Counted from the first letter of the stretch, positions 18,134 to 27,679 are shown. The stretch is DNA of 64,000 nt from an uncultured Flavobacteriaceae bacterium (GCA_943789365.1 CALSTV010000001.1:3309343-3373342), one strand, 5' to 3'. Notes: generated by a model not told the origin, from the sequence alone. Made by a program: numbers and translations.

Positions 18134-18508
18134 TTAAATATCTTCAAAACTTACATCTGTAAAATCTGAAGTTTCAGAGGTGGCAGTAGCCAAATCTTCT
18201 GACTCCGTTTCATTCTTTTTATAGTCTTTTTGGTGACGTTGGCTAATCACCTCAGTACCCTTTTCATTTAAAATGAACTCAGTTGCTGCCTGAAGCATTT
18301 CGTTGAATTCGTTAAAGTCTTCCTTGTAAATGTATATTTTGTGTTTCTGGTAGTGAAAAGAACCATCGTCATGTGTAAACTTTTTACTCTCAGTTACAGT
18401 AAGGTAATAATCTCCAGCTTTGGTTGAACGTACATCAAAAAAATAGGTACGTCTACCAGCTCTTAATATTTGCGAAAAAATTTCTTCTTGTTCAATATGT
18501 TCTTTCAT
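18134..18508 (-). CDS. PUR family DNA/RNA-binding protein (DUF3276)
   Basis: 124 residues. The central part (about 8-85) is a PUR repeat: GRRTYFFDVRSTKAGDYYLTVTESKKF followed by HYQKHKIYIYKEDFNEF. The last 35 residues are an acidic Ser/Thr-rich tail. Bacteroidota members of this family bind single-stranded nucleic acid. The minus-strand sequence TAGATTTG at 18559-18552, about 44 bp before the ATG, fits a -7 promoter box. Confidence 0.88.
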   Translation of the reverse strand: MKEHIEQEEIFSQILRAGRRTYFFDVRSTKAGDYYLTVTESKKFTHDDGSFHYQKHKIYIYKEDFNEFNEMLQAATEFILNEKGTEVISQRHQKDYKKNETESEDLATATSETSDFTDVSFEDI

Positions 18509-18589
18509 GCTCTTTTAATACTAAATGTTAGGGTTAGATTTACTTTGTTTACAAATCTAAAAAAATATTTTATTTAACCATGTTAATTT

Positions 18590-20342
18590 TTATTCTTTTT
18601 CTAAAAGTTGTTGTTGGAATAATTCGCTATAATAGCCAGTCTCTTTAATTAAACTTTGGTGTGTCCCGTTTGCTACAATCTGTCCTTGATCTAACACAAT
18701 GATTTTATCAGCATGTTTCGCTGAAGATATTCTGTGACTCACAATTATCGTAGTCTTATTGGTAGAGATTCGTTTTAAATTGTTGAGAATGATGGCTTCG
18801 GTTTCTGTATCGATGGCAGATAAGCAATCGTCTAATAGTAAAATTTCAGGATCTTTGATAATTGCGCGCGCTATGGAAATACGCTGTTTTTGTCCACCTG
18901 AAACCGTAATTCCTCGCTCTCCTAAAACCGTACCATATTTTTCTTTAAAACTGTTAATGTTCTCATGAATGGCTGCGTTTTTTGCTGCCAATTCTATCTG
19001 TTCTTGACGAGCGCCTTCTATGCCAAAACTAATATTATTGGCAATGCTGTCTGAAAATAAAAATGGATCTTGAGATACAAATCCAATCTTTTTTCGAAGT
19101 GCGTAAATGTCTAGCTCTTTAAGCGGCGTGTTATCTATAGAAATAGCACCCGCAGTGGGGTCGTAGATTCTTGCGATTAAATTTAATAGTGAGGATTTAC
19201 CACTACCTGTTTTACCCAATATTGCAACGGTTTGCCCTTTTTCAATATGTAAATTGATGTTCTTTAAGGCTTCAATATTTGTGTCGTCATAGCGAAGACT
19301 TACATGGTTCAATACGATATCTCCAATATTTTCATTAGGCGCCAAATCGCCACTAATAATTTCAGGAGTGTATTCTAAAAACTCATTGATTCGTTTTTGC
19401 GATGCTTCCGCTTGTTGAATGGTAGAAGTAACCCAACCCACAATGGCTACAGGCCAAGTAAGCATATTTACATACATCATAAACTCGGCGATGGTTCCTA
19501 TAGAAATCAAACCGTTGATGTATTGCATTCCACCAACATAAATAACAATCAAATTACTCATACCAATAAGCAATACCATCAAAGGGAAAAATAAAGCTTG
19601 AGCCTTGAATAAATTGATGTTTTTCTCTTTGCTTTCATTCGCTAAACCATCGAAATCTTCGGCAGTTTGCATTTCAATTGTATACGACTTAATTACATTG
19701 ATACCCGAAAAAACCTCTTGTCCAAAAGTGGTGAGTTTAGAAAGGTATTCTTGTACGATGGTACTTCGCTTATGAATGATTTTACTTAAAACAAAAATGG
19801 AAATTGACAATAGCGGAAATGGAATCAGTGTGTATAAGGTTAGTTTTATATCAATTTGCACCATTTTATAAATAGCAACACTAAACAAAACCAACATATT
19901 AATGGTATACATGACAGCCGGACCGACATACATTCTTACTTTTCCAACATCTTCACTAATGCGATTCATCAAATCGCCCGTTCGGTTTTTTTTTGTAAAA
20001 ATTTACAGACAATTGCTCGTATTGGTAAAAGATTTCGTTTTTTAAATCGAATTCAATCAAACGTGACGTTACAATTATGGTTTGTCGCATTAAAAATGTA
20101 AAAAAGCCCGACAGTATTGCCAAACCTATAATCAATCCAATGTTCAAAATAAGTTCATCTTTTACATAAGCAATGTCTGTAACAAGCCCTATCCTGTAAT
20201 CGTCGGCAATATTGATTGAGTTTTTTACGATTTCGGGAACTTTTACAGCCAAATAGCGCGAAAGTATAGAAATAACAATTCCGGCAATTAGGCGGTAGCG
20301 GTATTTGTAAAAGTATTTATTTAAGTATTTTAATGCTTTCAT
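18590..20342 (-). pseudogene. ABC exporter half-transporter interrupted by a one-base frameshift
   Basis: Two adjoining frames together make one normal exporter. The first frame (20342 down to about 19956) encodes the first membrane helices and ends after NFYKKKPNGRF. The second (about 19972 down to 18590) carries the rest of the membrane domain plus the ATPase: GKTGSGKSS, VSGGQKQRISIARAI, LLLDDCLSAIDTETE, IVSHRIS. The break lies in a run of nine A's (plus-strand T's at 19986-19994); with eight A's the chain would read NFYKKNRTGDLMNRISED, the conserved loop of this family. The Walker B glutamate is aspartate (LLLDD), as in the degenerate-site subunit of heterodimeric YheI/TM287-type exporters. 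The partner subunit is not in the window. It could be a true pseudogene, slippage-rescued, or a base-call error. Confidence 0.85.
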
Positions 20343-20471
20343 TTAAGACCAATGAATGTGAATTGGATTTGCTTCGCAAGATACAGGTTAATTATGAATA
20401 TTCACTTTGTGCTTGTAGTTTTATCCATAAAAAAGCTTAGAATTATGCTTACTACAATAAAAAAATAGTAG

Positions 20472-20479
20472 TACTTTTG
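20472..20479 (+). promoter_or_regulatory. nusB -7 promoter element
   Basis: TACTTTTG (TAnnTTTG) lies 38 bp before the nusB ATG at 20517, in the divergent gap between the ABC exporter and nusB. The -33 box is unclear. Confidence 0.5.
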
Positions 20480-20516
20480 CATACAAACAAATACCAATCA
20501 ATTAAGTTCTTTAAAA

Positions 20517-21455
20517 ATGATCAATAGAAGACATATTCGTGTAAAAGTAATGCAATCAGTTTATGCCTTACTGACTTCAAAAAGTGACAATCTTGTAAAG
20601 GAAGAAAATTTTTTAAAAAACAGTATTGACAAAATGTATGACTTGTACATACTTATGTTGGATGTTTTACCGCAATTAAAAAACATTGCCGAAGAAACCA
20701 TTGAAATTTCTAAGAAAAAGCATTTTGCAACCGAAGAAAATTTAAAACCAAACACAAAATTTATCGACAATAAAGTGTTTGCTGCCATAGAACAAAGTGT
20801 GTCTTTTAATACCTATAAAGAAGAGCATGGAATCGACAATTGGCATATAGAAGAAAAATACATACGAACGATATATGAACAGTTAGTTCAAAGCAGTTTG
20901 TATGCAAAGTACATGGAAACTACTTCAGGAAGTTTTAAAGAAGATGTAACCTTCGCTATGGACTTATTTACGGAGTTTATTGCACCCAATGAGAAGTTAG
21001 CAGATTATTTTGAAGATTTAAATATTAGCTGGGTAGATGACATTCCTTTTGTAAACACCTGGGTGCTTAGAACTATTCAAACGCTAAAAAAGAACAAACC
21101 TTTTGTTATAAATCGACTTTATAAAGATGATGATGACAAAGTATTTGTAATGGATTTATTTAGAAAAGTAGCTTTAAATCATACGAAATTCGAAAAAGAA
21201 ATTGCGAATAAAACACCGAATTGGGAATCGGATAGAATAGCCGATTTAGATATGATTATCATTAAAATGGGGATCTGTGAATTTTTGCATTTTGCTTCCA
21301 TTCCAACCAAAGCAACCATAAATGAATACATTGAAATTGCTAAAGATTATTCAAGTACAAAAAGTAGCTTTTTTATAAATGGAGTTTTGGATAAGGTGTG
21401 TAAAGACTTTGAAAAGAATGATAGAATTCAAAAAGTAGGAAGAGGAAGGTTGTAA
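20517..21455 (+). CDS. nusB: transcription antitermination factor NusB
   Basis: 312 residues, the long Bacteroidota form of NusB. N-terminal RRHIRVKVMQSVYALL carries the arginine-rich start of the family. The helical core at the C-terminus contains DMIIIKMGICEFLHFASIPTKATINEYIEIAKDY-type segments that match the NusB fold. NusB with NusE binds boxA RNA in rRNA transcription. It is followed by DUF1573 and yajC on the same strand, the usual Bacteroidota order. Confidence 0.93.
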   Translation: MINRRHIRVKVMQSVYALLTSKSDNLVKEENFLKNSIDKMYDLYILMLDVLPQLKNIAEETIEISKKKHFATEENLKPNTKFIDNKVFAAIEQSVSFNTYKEEHGIDNWHIEEKYIRTIYEQLVQSSLYAKYMETTSGSFKEDVTFAMDLFTEFIAPNEKLADYFEDLNISWVDDIPFVNTWVLRTIQTLKKNKPFVINRLYKDDDDKVFVMDLFRKVALNHTKFEKEIANKTPNWESDRIADLDMIIIKMGICEFLHFASIPTKATINEYIEIAKDYSSTKSSFFINGVLDKVCKDFEKNDRIQKVGRGRL

Positions 21456-21522
21456 TACTTTTATGAAACTTCTTTAGAACAGTTGTCATTATTTTAATAC
21501 ATTTACTTCAAAATTAAATCTT

Positions 21523-21975
21523 ATGCATAAATTATTTATATACTTTTTCGTAGTGGCTGTAGCCTGTATTTCTTGTAAAAAAAGTGCGGCCTCAAAAGTG
21601 AAACAGAACAATGTTGAAATAGCAAAGGAGCGTGATTTGAAATCAGAATCACTTCCAGTGGCTACATTCGACACTGAGGTATACGATTTTGGTACCATAT
21701 TGGAAGGAGATGTTGTAGAAACTTCTTTTGTAATTACAAACACAGGAAAATCAGATTTGATCATTTCTGATGCAAAGGCATCTTGTGGTTGTACCGTGCC
21801 AACATGGCCAAAAAATCCAATTAAAGCAGGAGCCTCTGGTAAGATTGATGTGAAATTCAATTCGAGAGGAAAAAAGAACAAACAAAGCAAAGCCATTACA
21901 CTGACAACAAATACCGCTAAGGGTAGAGAATTTGTTAAAATCACTGGATTTGTAACCCCAAAAGAAAAAAAATAA
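21523..21975 (+). CDS. DUF1573 domain lipoprotein
   Basis: 150 residues with a lipoprotein signal (VACISCKK) and one DUF1573 immunoglobulin-like domain: YDFGTILEGDVVETSF, FVITNTGKSDLIISDAKASCGCTVP, then PIKAGASGKIDVKFNS. Function of the family is unknown. The CGC pair in the conserved SCGCT motif is present. It sits between nusB and yajC, 23 bp before yajC. Confidence 0.9.
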   Translation: MHKLFIYFFVVAVACISCKKSAASKVKQNNVEIAKERDLKSESLPVATFDTEVYDFGTILEGDVVETSFVITNTGKSDLIISDAKASCGCTVPTWPKNPIKAGASGKIDVKFNSRGKKNKQSKAITLTTNTAKGREFVKITGFVTPKEKK

Positions 21976-21998
21976 TCAATTCTAAATACTAAAAACAA

Positions 21999-22307
21999 AT
22001 GAACTTATTACTCCCTTTACAAGCCGCAGGATTTGATATAAAAAGCTTAATGCCATTTGCATTGATGTTTGTCGTATTATATCTATTTATGATTCGTCCG
22101 CAAATAAAGAAACAAAAAAATGAAAAGAAATTTCAAAACGATATTGGAAAAGGATCTAAAGTGGTAACTACAAGTGGTATCCATGGTAAAATTGTAGAAA
22201 TTAGTGACACAACAGTTGTCATCGAAACAGGCGCAGGTAAAATTAAATTTGAAAAAACAGCCTTGTCTATGGAGCTTAGCAATAAAATTGCAGCCGCAAA
22301 AAGCTAG
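21999..22307 (+). CDS. yajC: preprotein translocase accessory subunit YajC
   Basis: 102 residues. One transmembrane helix near 18-35 (LMPFALMFVVLYLFMIRPQ) is followed by the cytoplasmic domain with GSKVVTTSGIHGKIVEI and VIETGAGKIKFEK. It is part of the SecDF-YajC complex that assists Sec-dependent export. Usual length and neighbourhood. Confidence 0.95.
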   Translation: MNLLLPLQAAGFDIKSLMPFALMFVVLYLFMIRPQIKKQKNEKKFQNDIGKGSKVVTTSGIHGKIVEISDTTVVIETGAGKIKFEKTALSMELSNKIAAAKS

Positions 22308-22329
22308 TCTTTTTTAAAATGACTTTAGG

Positions 22330-22360
22330 ACTGTCTAATTTTTTTTAGGCAGTTTTTTTT
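22330..22360 (+). terminator. yajC terminator
   Basis: ACTGTCTAA/TTAGGCAGT (one G-U pair) around a T loop, followed by eight T's. The following 145 bp up to the YbbR gene show no gene. Confidence 0.7.
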
Positions 22361-22506
22361 GTCGAATAGTAGAGCGCTAACCGTAAATAGGGCCTGCTAA
22401 AGTCATTGATTATAACTAAGAAATCAAAAACGAGCAATTCAATCCTTAATAATTGGATTTGCCAATGTGCTTTTTGTATATTTAAATGTTTTAAATTGTA
22501 GAAAAA

Positions 22507-23475
22507 ATGAAAGGTTTTCTTCCAAAGAATACATCCAAAGTAAAAACAGCTAAAAAACAACATGTATTGTTCTTTTTTTTAGGGATTTCATTTTTGTTTT
22601 GGCTCATGACCAATTTATCTAAGAATTATGTAAGTACTGTAAATTACAGACTAACCTATACGAATTTACCAGCTTCAAAACTTTTTCAAAACCACCCTGA
22701 AGAAAGCATTGAACTTAGTATAAGTGCGTCGGGGTTTCAATTGTTAAAGGAAAACTTGTTTACCAAATCCATTCAACTCGATTTAAAAAATGTAACCCGT
22801 AAAGATACGTATAGATATTACTTACTGACAAGGCAGAAGCAAAAAGAGATTCAAAAGCAATTAGGAAAAAACATTGGTTTGATTGGCGCTACACACGATA
22901 GTTTGTTTTTTGAACTGGGGTTTAATAAAATTAAAAAAATCCCGATTGTGTTGGACATAGATATAAATTATAAATCTGGATATAATATTGAAGGAACTTA
23001 TAAGATGGAACCTGATTCTATTCAAATTTCTGGGCCCGAAACTCAGGTAGACAAACTAACGTCAATTGCAACAGAACGTTTTTCTAGAAATGATGTTTAT
23101 GAAGCAATTGATGAAGAAGTATCATTGCTGTTGCCAACGGGTTTTGATAAAATTAAATTTGCACAGAAACAAGTTCGTATCTCAGGAGAAGTAGATAAAT
23201 TTACGGAAGATAGTTTTTCTGTACCGTTCTCCATTTCTGGTCTGCCTGATGGTTTACAAATAACTACATACCCTAAGAAAATACAAGTTGTATTTCAGGT
23301 AGGTGTTCGTAATTATAAAAAAATATCGGCAGAAGACTTTAAAGTTGTCTGCGACTTTGCAACATCACAAAAAGAAAATGTTCGCTTTCTCGTTCCAAAA
23401 TTGGTTGAAAAACCTGAGGTGGTATCGTCTGTAAAGCTAGTTCCTAATCATGTTGAATATCTCATCCAAAAATGA
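22507..23475 (+). CDS. YbbR-like domain protein
   Basis: 322 residues. One N-terminal membrane helix (HVLFFFLGISFLFWLMTNL near 20-38) is followed by an extracytoplasmic part with YbbR-like beta repeats. Characteristic phrases are IPIVLDIDINYKSGYNIEG, PDSIQISGPETQVDKL and FSVPFSISGLPDGLQI. YbbR proteins in Firmicutes regulate the cyclic-di-AMP cyclase CdaA, but in Bacteroidota the role is not established. It overlaps coaE by 4 bp, so the two are translationally coupled. Confidence 0.82.
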   Translation: MKGFLPKNTSKVKTAKKQHVLFFFLGISFLFWLMTNLSKNYVSTVNYRLTYTNLPASKLFQNHPEESIELSISASGFQLLKENLFTKSIQLDLKNVTRKDTYRYYLLTRQKQKEIQKQLGKNIGLIGATHDSLFFELGFNKIKKIPIVLDIDINYKSGYNIEGTYKMEPDSIQISGPETQVDKLTSIATERFSRNDVYEAIDEEVSLLLPTGFDKIKFAQKQVRISGEVDKFTEDSFSVPFSISGLPDGLQITTYPKKIQVVFQVGVRNYKKISAEDFKVVCDFATSQKENVRFLVPKLVEKPEVVSSVKLVPNHVEYLIQK

Positions 23476-24053
23476 AAAAAATAGGACTTACAGGAGGTAT
23501 TGGCGCGGGTAAAACAACCGTGCTAAAAATGTTTGAAGCATTGGGGGCGGCGGTCTATATTGCCGACCAGGAAGCAAAGAGAATTATGACTGAAAACCTT
23601 TTGGTTGTCGACAAAATCAAGAAGTTAATTGGCAAGTCCGCTTATCATAATGGTCAATTAAATAGAGAATATATTGCTCAAGAAGTTTTCAATAATCCTG
23701 ACAAACTAAAAGACTTGAACGCGATAGTACACCCTGCTGTACGTGCTGATTTTCTCGAATTTTGCGAGCAACAGGATACCGATTATATTGTGTACGAAAG
23801 TGCTTTGTTATTGGAAAGTAGTTCGACAGATTTTTGGGATTGTATTGTGTTGGTAACCGCTCCTAAAGAGGTACGGATAGACAGAGTAAAAAATAGAAGT
23901 CAAATGACAACAGCGCAAATTGAGGCGCGTATAAAAAACCAACTTTCTGACGAAGCATCCAAAGAAAAAGCAAGTGTTGTCATAGAAAACGTGGTCATAG
24001 AAGAGACAGAATTGAGCGTATATGAATTGCACAAGCAATTTTCGGCTTCATAA
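23472..24053 (+). CDS. coaE: dephospho-CoA kinase
   Basis: Last step of coenzyme A synthesis. 193 residues. P-loop GGIGAGKTTV near 8-17, VYIADQEAKR with the conserved aspartate near 33, HPAVRADF near 94, and the lid/adenine region RVKNRSQMTTAQIEARIKNQ near 142. Normal length. Start ATG overlaps the YbbR stop. Confidence 0.95.
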   Translation: MKKIGLTGGIGAGKTTVLKMFEALGAAVYIADQEAKRIMTENLLVVDKIKKLIGKSAYHNGQLNREYIAQEVFNNPDKLKDLNAIVHPAVRADFLEFCEQQDTDYIVYESALLLESSSTDFWDCIVLVTAPKEVRIDRVKNRSQMTTAQIEARIKNQLSDEASKEKASVVIENVVIEETELSVYELHKQFSAS

Positions 24054-24134
24054 CAGTATTCCATATACTTATTGAGGTAGGAAATCTTAATGAATCGTTA
24101 AAAACAAATAGTATCGTAAAATGCCTTAGTTAAA

Positions 24135-24167
24135 ATTGGTATCGCAGAAAGGAATCTAGTATTTTTG
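24135..24167 (+). promoter_or_regulatory. promoter of the two-component system
   Basis: ATTG at 24135-24138, a 21-bp spacer and TATTTTTG at 24160-24167. The predicted start coincides with the ATG at 24172, so the message may be leaderless or nearly so. Confidence 0.45.
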
Positions 24168-24171
24168 AGTT

Positions 24172-25746
24172 ATGGGAAAAAAAATGTTTGCACTCATTAT
24201 CTTTCTAATGAGTATTTCTCTTGTAGGTATTATTACAGTACAAGTGTTTTGGATTGGTAATGCCATAGATATCCGGGAAAAACAATTCTCGAATGATGTT
24301 TCTTTTGCTTTGGCAAAATCTAATGAAATTCTTTATAAAAATGATTTGGTAGACTTTACGGTTCAATTTATGGACTTCTTTAAAACCAAAAAATTTGTGA
24401 AACAGTCACAATCTGAATTTGCGAAATTCGTCTATGAACAAATCAATACCTCTACAAATGAAACCTTTCGGTTTTCCTCTAGTGGGGTGTATGAAAATAC
24501 AACCTACAAAGGACTAAATGATTTCTACAAAAATGATTCGATACTTTTTGCATCCGTTTCTAGTAAAAACGATGTGTACAAGGTAAAGAAAATGACGAAT
24601 AATAATGAATTGTCAAAGATAAACCCAGTAGAAAAATTCACCTTCTACAACAACCTTTCTGAAATAGAAAAATTGACTTTAGAGGATACCTATCACAACA
24701 TAAATAAACCTATATATGAGCGTGTATCTACGGAAGATATAGAGGAGGTGCTGATGAATCAACTGAAAGAACGAGGCATAGAAATTGGGTTTAAATACTG
24801 TATATATGAAGATGACGTCATTACAAAAGTAAAATCGAACTATTATAAAGATCAAAAAAAAGAAACCTATACCACACCTTTATTTACAAAAGTAAGGAAC
24901 TCAAAAGATTATCAATTGCATGTAATCTTTCCAGAAAAAGATAATTATATATATACAGATATTGGATTGATGCTTCTGTTGTCTGTCTTTTTTACGATTA
25001 TTATCATGCTGGCCTTTGCAAGTTCCTTATATCAGCTTGTAAAACAGAAGAAAATTTCTTCTATTAAAACGGATTTCATCAACAATATGACGCACGAGTT
25101 TAAAACGCCCATTGCAACCATAAATCTAGCCTTAGACGCAATTAAAAACCCGGTTGTAATTGATGATAAAGAAAGGGTTATGAAATATGTGGCCATGATC
25201 AAAGAAGAAAATAAAAGAATGCATACACAAGTTGAGAATGTCTTGCGTATTTCAAGTCTTCAAAAGAAACAACTAGATATTGTAAAATCATCTGTTGACT
25301 ATTTTGAAATATTGGAAGATGCAGTGTCTCATGTCACATTATTATTGCAATCAAAATCAGGTATCATTGAAATTCATGACGAGCATATAAATTCTGAAGG
25401 ACTTGGAAACGAGTTTCATTTAGTCAATGTCTTTGTCAATGTGTTAGAAAACGCCATTAAATATTGTATTACTTCACCAAAGATTGATATTGTGGTGCAA
25501 AATTCAGTGAAATTTTTAACCATTAGTATCAAAGACCAAGGAATAGGTATGAGCAAATCTGCTCAAAAGCACGCTTTCGATAAATTTTATCGAGAACAAA
25601 AAGGAAATGTACACGATGTAAAAGGTCATGGATTAGGTTTGGCCTATGTTAAAGAAATCGTAGAAAATCATCAGGGTACGATTTTTGTTGAAAGTGAAAA
25701 GGGAAAAGGTAGTATATTTACCATAAGTTTACCATTAGTATCATAA
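24172..25746 (+). CDS. sensor histidine kinase
   Basis: 524 residues. Transmembrane helices near 5-28 and 263-288 enclose a sensor region of about 230 residues with no recognised domain. The HisKA box is NNMTHEFKTPIATI with the phospho-accepting His at 308. The ATPase domain has NVLENAIKY (N box), DQGIGMS (G1) and GHGLGLAYV (G2). The response regulator gene starts 20 bp later, so this is a classical two-component pair. The stimulus is unknown. Confidence 0.92.
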   Translation: MGKKMFALIIFLMSISLVGIITVQVFWIGNAIDIREKQFSNDVSFALAKSNEILYKNDLVDFTVQFMDFFKTKKFVKQSQSEFAKFVYEQINTSTNETFRFSSSGVYENTTYKGLNDFYKNDSILFASVSSKNDVYKVKKMTNNNELSKINPVEKFTFYNNLSEIEKLTLEDTYHNINKPIYERVSTEDIEEVLMNQLKERGIEIGFKYCIYEDDVITKVKSNYYKDQKKETYTTPLFTKVRNSKDYQLHVIFPEKDNYIYTDIGLMLLLSVFFTIIIMLAFASSLYQLVKQKKISSIKTDFINNMTHEFKTPIATINLALDAIKNPVVIDDKERVMKYVAMIKEENKRMHTQVENVLRISSLQKKQLDIVKSSVDYFEILEDAVSHVTLLLQSKSGIIEIHDEHINSEGLGNEFHLVNVFVNVLENAIKYCITSPKIDIVVQNSVKFLTISIKDQGIGMSKSAQKHAFDKFYREQKGNVHDVKGHGLGLAYVKEIVENHQGTIFVESEKGKGSIFTISLPLVS

Positions 25747-25765
25747 ACGTTTGAAATAAAGAGAG

Positions 25766-26461
25766 ATGAGCAATAAGAAAATTTTATTAGTTGAAGACGA
25801 TCCTAATTTTGGAATTGTTTTGAAGGATTATTTGACCTTGAGTAAATTTGATGTAACCCATGCCAAAGACGGCTTGGAAGGACTTATCGAATTTAAGAAT
25901 AACGATTTTGATATTTGTATTTTGGACGTAATGATGCCAAGGAAAGATGGATTTTCACTGGCAGAAGACATTCGGAAAACAAACAAAGAAATACCAATTA
26001 TTTTTCTGACAGCAAAATCGATGAAAGAAGACATCTTAAAAGGCTATAAAGTAGGAGCAGATGACTACCTTAACAAACCTTTTGATTCTGAAGTTTTACT
26101 ATATAAAATCAACGCAATATTGCAACGTAAATCAAGTGCAATGGACGCAATAGAGGAACAATTTGAATTCCAAATTGGGCGCTTTTTCCTAAATTCAAAA
26201 TTAAGACAGCTTTCTTTCGATAAACAAGAACCTATAAAATTATCACCAAAAGAAAACAAGCTATTGAAAATGTTGGCAACCTACAAAAATGATTTGATGC
26301 CACGTGAATTGGCATTGATTAAAATTTGGAGAGATGACAATTACTTTACCTCAAGAAGTATGGATGTATATATTGCCAAATTGAGAAAATACTTGAAAGA
26401 AGATTCCGAGGTTGAAATTATCAATATACACGGTGAAGGATTTAGACTGATAGCAAAATAA
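25766..26461 (+). CDS. response regulator, OmpR/RprY-like
   Basis: 231 residues. The receiver domain has the acidic pocket LLVEDD (10-12), phospho-acceptor Asp54 in ILDVMMPRKDG, and LTAKS with the conserved Lys near 104. The C-terminal winged-helix trans_reg_C domain (about 135-230) contains KLSPKENKLL and SRSMDVYIAKLRKYL, ending NIHGEGFRL. It is the partner of the kinase immediately upstream and belongs to the type Bacteroidota call RprY. Confidence 0.93.
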   Translation: MSNKKILLVEDDPNFGIVLKDYLTLSKFDVTHAKDGLEGLIEFKNNDFDICILDVMMPRKDGFSLAEDIRKTNKEIPIIFLTAKSMKEDILKGYKVGADDYLNKPFDSEVLLYKINAILQRKSSAMDAIEEQFEFQIGRFFLNSKLRQLSFDKQEPIKLSPKENKLLKMLATYKNDLMPRELALIKIWRDDNYFTSRSMDVYIAKLRKYLKEDSEVEIINIHGEGFRLIAK

Positions 26462-26518
26462 AGGAATACAGTATATTAAATTACGGTAAAACAATAACCA
26501 TTAGGCACAATAATTTTG

Positions 26519-27031
26519 ATGGAAGAACAAGTAATATTAGTAGATGAAAATGATCTGCAGATAGGCTTAATGCCTAAAATGGAGGCACATGAAAAAGCAG
26601 TATTGCATAGAGCTTTTTCAGTGTTCGTACAAAATGACAAAGGAGAGTTAATGTTGCAGCAAAGGGCAGCAGATAAATACCATTCGCCCTTATTATGGGC
26701 AAATACCTGTTGCAGTCATCAAAGAGATGGTGAAACAAATTTAGAAGCTGGGAAAAGAAGATTGCAAGAGGAAATGGGTTTTGTTACCGAATTAAAGGAA
26801 GTGTTTTCATTTATATACAAAGCGCCTTTTGATAATGGATTGACAGAACACGAATTAGATCATGTTATGTTGGGAGTCTACAATGAGGCACCAGTAATCA
26901 ATAGAGACGAAGTAGAGAGTTACAAATGGATGACGCCTGAAGCGATCAAAAAAGATATGGAAATTGCGCCTGAACTATATACGGCTTGGTTTCGTATTAT
27001 TTTTGAAAAATTTTATGACTTTATCAAATGA
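26519..27031 (+). CDS. idi: isopentenyl-diphosphate delta-isomerase, type I
   Basis: 170 residues from the ATG at 26519. Interconverts IPP and DMAPP for isoprenoid synthesis. Nudix-fold landmarks: HRAFSVFVQN, LLWANTCCSHQRDGE with the active-site cysteine, GKRRLQEEMGF (Nudix box), ELDHVMLG, and YKWMTPEAI near the C-terminus. A TAATTTTG that directly abuts the start is probably chance, since a promoter there would start inside the gene. Confidence 0.95.
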   Translation: MEEQVILVDENDLQIGLMPKMEAHEKAVLHRAFSVFVQNDKGELMLQQRAADKYHSPLLWANTCCSHQRDGETNLEAGKRRLQEEMGFVTELKEVFSFIYKAPFDNGLTEHELDHVMLGVYNEAPVINRDEVESYKWMTPEAIKKDMEIAPELYTAWFRIIFEKFYDFIK

Positions 27032-27225
27032 AAAAAGTTGGATTTAAACTCTTAATAGGTTTTATATTTGCGCTGTTTGTTGGAATTGGAAGCTTGTTTT
27101 TTTTAAGTGAAACAGAAAATTTCCAAGAACTAGTTTTGACCAAACCGTTTTTAACTAAATTTAGCATGTTTTTTTTGTTAGGATATGTCCTGTTGGGAAA
27201 TGTATTCTGGGAGCGAAAACAATAA
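27028..27225 (+). CDS. small membrane protein of unknown function
   Basis: 65 residues, with two hydrophobic segments (about 6-26 and 45-60) and lysine-rich ends. Its ATG overlaps the idi stop (ATGA), which supports real, coupled translation. No family recognised. Confidence 0.6.
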   Translation: MKKVGFKLLIGFIFALFVGIGSLFFLSETENFQELVLTKPFLTKFSMFFLLGYVLLGNVFWERKQ

Positions 27226-27267
27226 GAGGAAAAGACAATAACAAAGCCATTAACACAAAAAAGAGAT

Positions 27268-27679
27268 ATGAAAGTCACTGTACACAGAAAAGCGCATTTT
27301 AACGCTGCACACCGTTTGTATAATGGAGAATGGAGTGATGCAAGAAATGCCCAGGTTTTTGGGAAATGTAGCAACCCTCATTATCACGGACATAATTATG
27401 AGCTCATAGTTGGTGTAACAGGTGAAATTAATCCAGAAACTGGTTTTGTGATGGATATGAAGATCTTAAGAAAACTCATTGAAATCGAAATAGAGGAGAA
27501 ACTAGATCATAAAAACCTAAATGAAGAGGTCGAAGAATTTAAGACCTTAAATCCAACGGCAGAAAACATAGCTGGTGGTGATATGGAACCTGTTACGTTC
27601 TCAAATTAATAGGGATTTAGAACTTGCCGTAACGCTTTATGAAACTCCTCGTAACTACGTGACTTATAACGGTGCCTAA
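27268..27679 (+). pseudogene. 6-pyruvoyl-tetrahydropterin synthase / QueD family, frameshifted
   Basis: The first 105 codons encode a normal PTPS-fold start: HFNAAHRL, the zinc ligands in NPHYHGHNYEL, and GFVMDMKILR, LDHKNLN, NPTAEN. After NIA the frame shifts and stops at 27609 (113 residues). Removing one G from GCTGGTGGTG at 27571-27580 restores a family C-terminus, VVIWNLLRSQINRDLEL...VTLYETPRNYV, ending with TAA at 27677-27679. So this is either a recent single-base insertion or a base-call error. Intact enzymes make 6-carboxytetrahydropterin (queuosine) or tetrahydropterin. Confidence 0.88.

Noticed and set aside
26511-26518. TAATTTTG as promoter of idi
   Set aside because: It abuts the ATG, so the transcript would begin inside the coding sequence; no -33 box at the right spacing.
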